In this document: positions 6,571-11,595 of the stretch, in pieces
How positions within the stretch are numbered: position 1 is the first letter of the stretch
How the letters are laid out: each line of letters starts with the position of its first letter
Assembly: GCA_030151745.1 (NCBI GenBank)
Contig: JASLDA010000326.1
Location: 1-11,595 of the forward strand
DNA from: Chitinophagaceae bacterium
Lineage (GTDB): Bacteria > Bacteroidota > Bacteroidia > Chitinophagales > Chitinophagaceae
Length of the DNA stretch: 11,595 bases
Reading direction: 5' to 3'
Made by a program: the position numbers and the translations under genes
The notes under the pieces: model-generated
Seen by the model: only the letters and a program-made list of their open reading frames with translations
Told to the model about the DNA's origin: nothing
The model's database searches: none

Positions 6571-6870
6571 TTATTTGCTGCTGCGGCCCTTCTTGCCGGC
6601 CTTGATGGCAGTGCTGAATTCCTTGCCAGGCTTGAACTTCGGCACCTTGGTAGCCTTGATCTTGATCACGGCTCCGGTTTGCGGGTTGCGTCCGTTGCGG
6701 GCAGCGCGCTCGGAAACGGAGAACGTACCGAAGCCTACCAGCGTGACGCGGTCGCCTTTCTGCAGTGCGCCAACGATCGCGGAGGTGAGGGAGTCCATCG
6801 CGGCGTTGGCCTGCGTCTTGGTGATACCGGCATCGCCGGCGATTTGCTCAATAAGCTCTGCTTTGTTCAT
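6571..6870 (-). CDS. hup: HU-family DNA-binding protein
   Basis: The 99-residue protein has the complete HU fold. N-terminal helices start MNKAELIEQIA (1-11) and AGITKTQANAAMDSL (14-28). The loop VTLVGFGTFSV (42-52) leads into the DNA-bending beta arm with RNPQTG (61-66, the intercalating Pro being 63), and the C-terminal part is KVPKFKPGKEF (75-85). HU dimers bind and bend DNA non-specifically and organise the nucleoid. The length is slightly above the usual 90-94 because of a basic tail, AGKKGRSSK. It is a single-gene transcription unit with a full promoter upstream and a terminator downstream. IHF is less likely, since the sequence is HU-like throughout and no partner is present. Confidence 0.96.
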   Translation of the reverse strand: MNKAELIEQIAGDAGITKTQANAAMDSLTSAIVGALQKGDRVTLVGFGTFSVSERAARNGRNPQTGAVIKIKATKVPKFKPGKEFSTAIKAGKKGRSSK

Positions 6871-6918
6871 GGCAGTTTTAGAATTGAAAGTTTAGTGAAG
6901 TAGTTGGTTGAAGCGGGA

Positions 6919-6949
6919 CAAATATAGTCAGGCTTATTACAGTACCAAA
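6919..6949 (-). promoter_or_regulatory. Complete Bacteroidota sigma-A promoter of the HU gene
   Basis: On the minus strand TTTG (6946-6949), exactly 19 bases, then TATATTTG (6919-6926): a perfect match to TTTG-N19-21-TAnnTTTG. A start of transcription near 6912 would give a leader of about 40 bases before ATG 6870. Confidence 0.85.
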
Positions 6950-7055
6950 CAAAGGCCGGAATTTTTTTGCGGGCTGAAAGCCTTGCCAGCAGCCGTTTTC
7001 CGTTAGTTAAAGGTTTATTTACCTGCCTTTTGCCCCCCGATTGCGCCCCGCCCGG

Positions 7056-7361
7056 TCAGCCTTCGACCTGCATCACAGTGCGAAACGCAATGTATTGATC
7101 GCCAAACCTTTTCAGTGTCTTCTCCCGCATTCCCGGGGCATGGGCCCGCAGATACTCGTGATAATCCTCCATGGAATCGCAGGTATACTGAGCCGTAAAG
7201 GTGATGCCTTCCGTCTCGTCCTGCTCCAGCAGCCGGCAGATCCGGCCTTCTATGAACAGGCCGGTGCGTAACAGTTCTGGCACATGCTCTTCCTTCATCC
7301 AGCGCAGCCATTCCGTCACAATCGCCGGGGCAACCTTGCTGGTAACATTGTAAATGATCAT
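7056..7361 (-). CDS. DUF4286-like small protein
   Basis: The 101-residue protein starts at ATG 7361 with MIIYNVTSKV, the usual opening of DUF4286 proteins of Bacteroidota. It continues with VTEWLRWMKEEHVPELLRTG (15-34), FTAQYTCDSMEDYHEYLRAHAP (55-76) and RFGDQYIAFRTVMQV at the end. The pattern (a short beta strand, a long Trp-rich helix, ITFTAQY strand, helix, terminal strand) suggests a dimeric alpha/beta-barrel ferredoxin-like fold. It is cytoplasmic, with no signal peptide. The function of the family is not known. An upstream TTG would add 11 residues (MQFGRSKAPRT) that are not part of the family, so ATG 7361 is preferred. It is transcribed away from the divergent ABC permease gene. Confidence 0.82.
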   Translation of the reverse strand: MIIYNVTSKVAPAIVTEWLRWMKEEHVPELLRTGLFIEGRICRLLEQDETEGITFTAQYTCDSMEDYHEYLRAHAPGMREKTLKRFGDQYIAFRTVMQVEG

Positions 7362-7391
7362 AGTTCTTGGGGCCTTGCTGCGCCCGAACTG

Positions 7392-7399
7392 CAATATTA
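7392..7399 (-). promoter_or_regulatory. Possible -7 element of the DUF4286-like gene
   Basis: TAATATTG on the minus strand differs from TAnnTTTG at one position and lies 31 bases before ATG 7361, in the AT-richest part of the divergent spacer. No TTTG is found at the -33 position. Confidence 0.35.
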
Positions 7400-7468
7400 T
7401 CCACCGCGGCCTGTCCGCGCGTCACGGAGGGCGCTACCTTTATCCGGCGTTTTGCAAATCATCCGGCC

Positions 7469-8710
7469 TTGAACCTACGCTTCAACATCAGCCAGGCCCT
7501 GCGGGCGATCCGCGGGAACCTGCTGCGCAGCATCCTGACGATCTCGATCATCGGGCTCGGCATCATGGCACTGGTGGGCATCCTGACCAGCATCGAAGTG
7601 CTGCGCAATGCCGTGACGAGCAACTTCTCGAGCATGGGGGCCAACAGCTTCCAGGTATCCTCGGATATCCTGAAGCAAAGCCGGCGCAAGGGCGGAGTGA
7701 GCATCTCCATTACCGAAGGCAAGTCCATCAGCTGGGAGCAGGCAAAGGCCTTCAAAGCGCGTTACCCGGTACCTGCGGAGGTGGGCATCACCATGTCCGC
7801 GGGCGGAATGGCAGTCGTGAGCTATGCCGAGGCCAAGACCAATCCGAACATCGGCGTGCTGGGTGTCGACGAAGCGTACTTTAATATTTCGAACACGAAG
7901 ATCAGCGCCGGGCGCAGCTTCTCGCCCTACGAGCTGATGAGCGGAAGCCCCGTCTGCGTGCTGGGCTACGGCATCGCGACGAAGTTGTTCAAGACGCGCT
8001 GGGCCGGCGCGGTAGGCAAGCAGGTCAGCCTGGGCGGCATCAAGCTTGTCGTCGTCGGCGTAGCCGAGTCCAAGGGCGGCAATATGTTTTCCAACAGCGA
8101 CAACCAGCTGATCATGCCGATCAGCACGGCGCGGCGGCTGTACGGCAGCTCCGGCTCGTTCTCGATCAGCGTCTCCGTTAAGAACATCGCGACCAAGCCC
8201 GTTGCGACGGACGAAGCGGAAGGCAGCTTCCGGGTCATCCGCAAGATCCCGCTGGGACAGGAATCCGATTTCAGCATCAACCAGAACGACGCGCTCGCCG
8301 CCATGGTACTGGACAATATCAGCACCATCAACTGGGCGGCCGTCATCATCGGGCTGATAACGCTGCTGGGTTCCGTGATCGGCCTGATGAACATCATGCT
8401 GGTCTCCGTTGCGGAGCGGACCCGCGAAATCGGGGTGGCGAAGGCCCTGGGAGCCACGAACCGCACGGTGCAGGGACAGTTCCTGACGGAGTCGATCGTC
8501 ATCTCGCTGCTGGGAGGCGCGCTGGGCGTGCTCCTGGGCGTGCTTGCCGGGAACATGGTCGCCCTGCTGCTGAAGACCAGCTTCGTCATTCCCTGGATGT
8601 GGATGATGATGGGCGTGGTCCTTTGCGCGATCGTCGGCATTATTTCCGGCATCTACCCGGCCCTGAAGGCGGCCCGCCTCGATCCCATCGTAGCTTTGCG
8701 GTATGAGTAA
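7469..8710 (+). CDS. MacB/FtsX-type ABC transporter permease
   Basis: From a TTG at 7469 the product has 413 residues. Topology: a cytoplasmic N-terminal amphipathic stretch (NLRFNISQALRAIRGNLLRS), TM1 at about 20-42 (ILTISIIGLGIMALVGILTSI), a periplasmic MacB-PCD-like domain of about 240 residues, then the FtsX domain from about 287 with TM2 (WAAVIIGLITLLGSVIGLMNIMLV), the cytoplasmic coupling loop ERTREIGVAKALGATNRTVQGQF, TM3 (340-368) and TM4 (376-397), ending PALKAARLDPIVALRYE. These are hallmarks of lipoprotein, peptide or macrolide-type exporters of the LolC/MacB family. The frame is open further upstream (an ATG lies at 7367), but that extension is not membrane-like and runs into the divergent leader, so the TTG is inferred. 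No ATPase gene is in the window, so the partner is encoded elsewhere. The 3' end overlaps rsgA by 8 bases, implying co-transcription. The exported substrate is unknown. Confidence 0.87.
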   Translation: MNLRFNISQALRAIRGNLLRSILTISIIGLGIMALVGILTSIEVLRNAVTSNFSSMGANSFQVSSDILKQSRRKGGVSISITEGKSISWEQAKAFKARYPVPAEVGITMSAGGMAVVSYAEAKTNPNIGVLGVDEAYFNISNTKISAGRSFSPYELMSGSPVCVLGYGIATKLFKTRWAGAVGKQVSLGGIKLVVVGVAESKGGNMFSNSDNQLIMPISTARRLYGSSGSFSISVSVKNIATKPVATDEAEGSFRVIRKIPLGQESDFSINQNDALAAMVLDNISTINWAAVIIGLITLLGSVIGLMNIMLVSVAERTREIGVAKALGATNRTVQGQFLTESIVISLLGGALGVLLGVLAGNMVALLLKTSFVIPWMWMMMGVVLCAIVGIISGIYPALKAARLDPIVALRYE

Positions 8711-9647
8711 GGCGACGGGACTGATCTACAAGAGCACCGGCAGCTGGTACCTGCTGCGGGACGCGGAAGGCCGGAGCTGGCAGGCCCGGGTGCGCGGCAG
8801 GATGCGGATAGACCCCGCCATCGCCTCTACGAATCCGATCGCGGTCGGCGACGAAGTGCATTTCGATATCGAGGACGAGGCGGCGAACACTGCGATCATC
8901 CGGGATGTGGAGGACCGGCGCAACTATATCGTCCGGGTATCGCCGCATAACCGCAAGCAGAAGCATATCGTCGCGGCAAACCTGGACGCGGCCCTGCTGG
9001 TCGCGACGCTCGCCGAGCCACGGACCTCGCAGGGGTTCGTAGACCGTTTCATGATCACGGCGGAAGCATATCATATCCCTGCGATCCTCGTCATCAACAA
9101 GGTGGACCTGCATGACGCGGAGCAGCAGAGGGCGCTGGCGGAATGGCGGGATCAGTACACCGACGCAGGCTACGAGGTGTACGCGATCTCAGCGCTGGAT
9201 CCCTCCAGCACGCTGGAGCTGCGGGCGCGTATAGCCGGCGGCACGACGCTGTTCAGCGGGCACAGCGGGGTAGGGAAGAGCACGCTGATCAATGGGCTCA
9301 TGCCCGGCCTGGAGCTGCGCACCGCCGAGGTCAGCGGCTGGAGCGGCAAGGGCCAGCATACCACGACCTTCGCCGAGATGTTCGACCTCGACCCGGAGCA
9401 GGGAGGAGGCCGCATCATCGATACGCCGGGCGTGAAGGAATTCGGTCTAATCGACGTGGAGCGGGAGGAGCTCTCGCACTATTTCCCCGAGATGCGCCGG
9501 GTGCTGAACGACTGCCGGTTCAACAATTGCATGCATATCGACGAGCCGGGCTGCGCCGTGAAGGCCGCCGTGGGAGACGGAACGATTACCGAGTCGCGCT
9601 ACCTGAGCTACCGGGCCATCCTGGAGACGATCGTGAAGGAATGGTAG
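8703..9647 (+). CDS. rsgA: Ribosome small-subunit-dependent GTPase RsgA (YjeQ)
   Basis: The 314-residue protein shows the three RsgA parts. An N-terminal OB fold (about 1-75) comes first. Then comes a circularly permuted GTPase in the order G4 NKVD (132-135), G1 GHSGVGKST (186-194), switch I GKGQHTTT (215-222) and G3 DTPG (240-243). A C-terminal zinc finger follows, with Cys271, Cys276, His278 and Cys284 in the classic C-X4-C-X-H-X5-C spacing. RsgA binds the 30S subunit in late assembly and helps release maturation factors on GTP hydrolysis. Length is normal (E. coli about 350, many Bacteroidota about 310). ATG 8703 lies inside the end of the upstream permease gene (8-base overlap), so translation is probably coupled although the two functions are unrelated. 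An intergenic bidirectional terminator follows. Confidence 0.97.
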   Translation: MSKATGLIYKSTGSWYLLRDAEGRSWQARVRGRMRIDPAIASTNPIAVGDEVHFDIEDEAANTAIIRDVEDRRNYIVRVSPHNRKQKHIVAANLDAALLVATLAEPRTSQGFVDRFMITAEAYHIPAILVINKVDLHDAEQQRALAEWRDQYTDAGYEVYAISALDPSSTLELRARIAGGTTLFSGHSGVGKSTLINGLMPGLELRTAEVSGWSGKGQHTTTFAEMFDLDPEQGGGRIIDTPGVKEFGLIDVEREELSHYFPEMRRVLNDCRFNNCMHIDEPGCAVKAAVGDGTITESRYLSYRAILETIVKEW

Positions 9648-9692
9648 TTAATTGGGATTTCTGATTTTAGATTGAAGATTGGGGCCGGGACG

Positions 9693-9718
9693 AAAAAGGG
9701 CTCGCGTTACGCGAGCCC
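9693..9718. terminator. Terminator between convergent rsgA and atpG
   Basis: GGGCTCGCG (9698-9706) pairs perfectly with CGCGAGCCC (9710-9718) around a 3-base loop. On the minus strand it is followed by TTTTT (9697-9693), a strong intrinsic terminator for atpG, 29 bases after its stop. On the plus strand it is followed by CCTGTATTATT, so it may also slow rsgA transcription. Confidence 0.88.
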
Positions 9719-9746
9719 CCTGTATTATTCCGAGTCAGATGTACTC

Positions 9747-10631
9747 TTACCCTTGCAGGGCTGCCGCGCCGCTCACGATTTCCGTGAGCTCGGTGGTGAT
9801 CGCTGCCTGGCGGGCGCGGTTATAGCTGATCTTCAGGCCGCGCAGGAGCTCGGCCGCGTTCTCGCTGGCTTTGTCCATGGCGGTCATCCGGGCGCCGTGC
9901 TCGGATGCGTTGGCATCCAGGACGGCCTTGTAGACCTGGGTGTTCAGGATCTTCGGCATCAGCTCCATCAACAGGGTCTCGCGGTCCGGCTCAAAGATGA
10001 AGTCGGTTTCCTTGCGGTTTCCTTCGGCACGTACCACGCGGGGGATGGGAAGGAAAGGCTCGGCCACGAACTTCTGGGTAGCGGCGTTGCGGAACTGGCT
10101 GTATACGAGCTCCACGCGGTCATACTCGCCGTTCAGGAAAGCGTCCTGGGCATATTGGGCCGCTTCGCGTACAGCGTCGAAATTGAGGTTCGAGAAGATG
10201 GTCCAGAATTTGTCGACCAGCTTGTAATTCATGCGCTGGAAATACTCGTAGCCCTTCTTGCCGATCGGCAGGATGGTGACATTGCCCTTGGCATGCTGGG
10301 CGGAGTACTTTTCACGGACAAGCTCACGGGTGAGCTTGATGATATTGGTATTGTATGCACCGGCCAGACCGCGATCCGAAGTGATCGGAATCAGCAGGAT
10401 GCGCTCCGTGGCGCGTTCGGCCGCCAGGGGCATATTGGCATCCGAGCTGAGGGAGCTGACGATGTTGGACAGCATCTCCTGCAGCTTCTCAGAATACGGA
10501 CGCATCTGGGTAATGGCATCCTGGGCGCGGCGCAGCTTGGCCGCGCTCACCATCTTCATCGCCTTGGTGATCTGTTGGGTGGAGGTAACGGACTTGATCC
10601 GGTTACGTACTTCTTTAAGCTGTCCAGACAT
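9747..10631 (-). CDS. atpG: F1Fo ATP synthase gamma subunit
   Basis: The 294-residue protein has the two conserved ends of the gamma subunit, the central rotor shaft of F1. The N-terminal helix is MSGQLKEVRNRIKSVTSTQQITKAMKMVSAAKLRRAQ; the C-terminal helix is GARMTAMDKASENAAELL, followed by YNRARQAAITTELTEIVSGAAAL. Together they form the coiled coil that turns inside the alpha/beta ring. The middle part (about 75-215) is the Rossmann-like globular domain, with ITSDRGLAGAYNTNI near 90-105. Length is standard. The start ATG 10631 is fixed by the family. Within the window no other atp gene accompanies it: it is followed by convergent rsgA, and upstream, after 255 bases, lies an unrelated gene on the same strand. 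This differs from the atpA-atpG adjacency found in many bacteria. It has its own -7 element and a strong terminator, so it looks like a single-gene unit. Confidence 0.97.
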   Translation of the reverse strand: MSGQLKEVRNRIKSVTSTQQITKAMKMVSAAKLRRAQDAITQMRPYSEKLQEMLSNIVSSLSSDANMPLAAERATERILLIPITSDRGLAGAYNTNIIKLTRELVREKYSAQHAKGNVTILPIGKKGYEYFQRMNYKLVDKFWTIFSNLNFDAVREAAQYAQDAFLNGEYDRVELVYSQFRNAATQKFVAEPFLPIPRVVRAEGNRKETDFIFEPDRETLLMELMPKILNTQVYKAVLDANASEHGARMTAMDKASENAAELLRGLKISYNRARQAAITTELTEIVSGAAALQG

Positions 10632-10655
10632 CGGCTGAGGTCAATTTTCAGGCGG

Positions 10656-10663
10656 CAAAAGTA
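10656..10663 (-). promoter_or_regulatory. -7 promoter element of atpG
   Basis: TACTTTTG on the minus strand is an exact TAnnTTTG match, 24 bases before ATG 10631, and the same octamer as at the small secreted-protein gene (3650-3657). No TTTG is present 19-21 bases upstream. Confidence 0.5.
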
Positions 10664-10793
10664 CGATAAGATTGGGGATTCCGGTGATTTGAGTAGGATC
10701 TAGTTGGCCGGATATATATTATATGCAATTTTACGCAAAGGGGTAAAACGCGCGGCATTTATTTCTCGCGAAGGTTTTGGCCTATAATTCCCT

Positions 10794-10862
10794 CGCAGAG
10801 ACGCGGGGAACAGCGTTCTGCCGCTTTGTTTGCGTGTGCATCGTGCCTTTGCGGCCTCTGCG
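10794..10862. repeat. Degenerate inverted repeat of the CGCAGAGACGC type
   Basis: CGCAGAGACGCGG (10794-10806) faces GCGGCCTCTGCG (10851-10862), imperfectly complementary, with 44 bases between. The right arm continues as TTTGCGGCCTCTGCGTGAAA. CTTTGCG/CTCTGCGTGAAA sequences of this kind are dispersed between genes in many bacteria, including Bacteroidota. Two related bits, TTTACGCAAAGG (10732-10743) and TTTCTCGCGAAGG (10762-10774), lie further left. It is immediately downstream of the partial minus-strand gene. Confidence 0.55.
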
Positions 10863-10886
10863 TGAAATTGTTGCTGTGCAGCGGAT

Positions 10887-11595
10887 TCACCTATCGAAGC
10901 AGATCCGTACGCGCTCGCCGGTGTTGCCGCTGATATTCAGCTCGTAGCGTTTTGCGCCGTCATACAGGATCAGGTTCGGCGTATTGGGCGGCTCGGTGCC
11001 TTCCTCGTGGAATTCCAGGTTCAGCTGGTGCCGGCCCCGGCTGAGAGGCAGGGAGATGCGCTCCTTCTGCTGGCTCAGGCGGCGATGATCCAAAAGTCTC
11101 TTGCCGTCGAAGACGATGCTGATCACGTCCCCATCGTAGGACCAGCCGTCCCAGACTTCGAAGACGAGGGAGTCGCTCTGCCACAGATAGGTCTTGTTGC
11201 AGCTGTCGCTGATGCGGGGCTCGGGCTTGGGCGGAGGCGGCGCCTGCACGATGATGGGCCGGGGCTTCGGGGGCTGCGGTTTCGGCGTATCCCGGGCAAC
11301 CGGTCCCCGCTTAGGAGTATCGGACGGGACCAGGATGGGTTTGGGCCTGGGCTGGGCCTGTACCGGTGCCGGCTTGGGCGCCGCCATTGGCTTCGGCTTC
11401 GGGGGCTCGACCTTTGCCGGTGCCGGCTCGGGGGCCGGCTCTTCGTCCAGCAGGGTCATGTAACCCTTGCCGCAAAGGCGCCCGTTGTTCTCGTGGCTTT
11501 CGAAAGGGCCTGCCCAGCGCATGCGGCCCGAGGCGACGGTGAGCTTCAAATGCGCCGTGAAATAGCAGTAGCCCGGGTTGTCGGCTTTGCTTTCC
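10887..11595 (-). CDS. Protein with Pro-rich linker and C-terminal beta domain (5' truncated)
   Basis: The frame is open to the window edge (235 residues visible, stop TGA 10887-10889); the TTG at 11549 is just an internal codon, so the N-terminus is missing. Three parts are visible. Residues 1-50 include two Cys in short Gly/Tyr/Phe-rich stretches (PGYCYFTAHLKL, GRLCGKGYMTL). Residues about 50-125 form a linker dominated by Pro, Lys, Ala and Arg (PKPKPMAAPKPAP, PPKPRPIIVQAPPPPKPEPR). Residues about 126-235 are a compact beta-rich domain with LVFEVWDGWSYDGDVISIVFDGKRLL, a Leu-rich strand (ISLPLSRGRHQLNLEFHEEG) and PPNTPNLILYDGAKRYELNISG. A domain of this pattern (DNG..DGD.VS...NG) recurs at the C-termini of Bacteroidota exported proteins, as I recall it. 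An envelope location is therefore likely. No enzymatic motif is seen. The Pro-rich linker could span the periplasm in a TonB-like way, but no TonB C-terminal domain is present. Confidence 0.75.
   Translation of the reverse strand, partial: ESKADNPGYCYFTAHLKLTVASGRMRWAGPFESHENNGRLCGKGYMTLLDEEPAPEPAPAKVEPPKPKPMAAPKPAPVQAQPRPKPILVPSDTPKRGPVARDTPKPQPPKPRPIIVQAPPPPKPEPRISDSCNKTYLWQSDSLVFEVWDGWSYDGDVISIVFDGKRLLDHRRLSQQKERISLPLSRGRHQLNLEFHEEGTEPPNTPNLILYDGAKRYELNISGNTGERVRICFDR

Noticed and set aside
6961..7005. Possible terminator near a run of T before HU
   Set aside because: The GGCTG/CAGCC arms have only 5 pairs, and the poly-T lies on the wrong side for the minus-strand gene it would follow.
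7367..7468. ATG 7367 as start of the ABC permease
   Set aside because: The added 34 residues are not typical of the family and cover the divergent promoter region; the membrane protein begins naturally near TTG 7469.
7966..8652. 228-residue open frame on the minus strand
   Set aside because: It is antisense to the membrane domain of the ABC permease; Ser/Thr/Pro-rich composition is the usual shadow of Ala/Gly/Leu codons.
9672..10703. 343-residue open frame on the plus strand
   Set aside because: It is antisense to atpG, crosses its terminator and promoter, and encodes no motif.
1..11595. Search for CRISPR arrays, transposon ends, tRNA genes or defence genes
   Set aside because: No spaced direct-repeat array, terminal repeats, transposase motifs or tRNA-like folds were seen on either strand by eye.

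Overview
The window looks like the chromosome of a GC-rich member of the Bacteroidota, most plausibly Chitinophagaceae or a relative. Five observations point there: several start-proximal sites match the Bacteroidota sigma-A -7 consensus TAnnTTTG, one of them with a perfect TTTG-N19-TAnnTTTG; there is a TonB-dependent receptor barrel, a small ribosomal protein THX and a DUF4286-like protein; and two proteins carry domain types seen mainly in this phylum. Shine-Dalgarno sequences are mostly absent, as is usual there. No phage, transposon, CRISPR or tRNA sequence was seen.

Layout. 1-1368 (+) is the C-terminal part of a TonB-dependent outer-membrane receptor whose start lies outside the window. 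1428-2459 (+) is an exported protein of unknown function. It converges on a minus-strand block: a lipoprotein with a ZU5-like region (2494-3384) overlapped by a small secreted His/Pro/Gln-rich protein (3371-3634). Upstream of these are a WbpP/TviC-type UDP-GlcNAc 4-epimerase (3683-4711) and a WbpO/TviB-type nucleotide-sugar 6-dehydrogenase (4732-6021). The last two should together turn UDP-GlcNAc into UDP-GalNAcA, a precursor for surface polysaccharide.

6022-6341 has no gene but holds a promoter element, an 8-bp tandem repeat and a terminator. Next come the short gene for ribosomal protein THX (6342-6470), an HU-family DNA-binding protein (6571-6870) and a DUF4286-like protein (7056-7361), all on the minus strand. 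The HU terminator hairpin directly abuts the THX promoter element. Diverging from the DUF4286-like gene, a plus-strand pair encodes a MacB/FtsX-type ABC permease (7469-8710) and the ribosome-maturation GTPase RsgA (8703-9647), overlapping by 8 bases.

A strong terminator (9693-9718) separates rsgA from the convergent atpG (9747-10631, minus), which has its own promoter element and no other ATP synthase gene beside it in the window. A 255-bp spacer carries a degenerate dispersed-type inverted repeat. The window ends inside a minus-strand gene for a protein with a long Pro/Lys/Ala linker and a C-terminal beta-rich domain.

Overall this is mostly housekeeping and cell-envelope sequence. I see no clear new defence or mobile system. 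The most open items are the exported proteins of unknown function (1428-2459, 2494-3384, 3371-3634, 10887-11595) and the regulatory layout around HU/THX and atpG.
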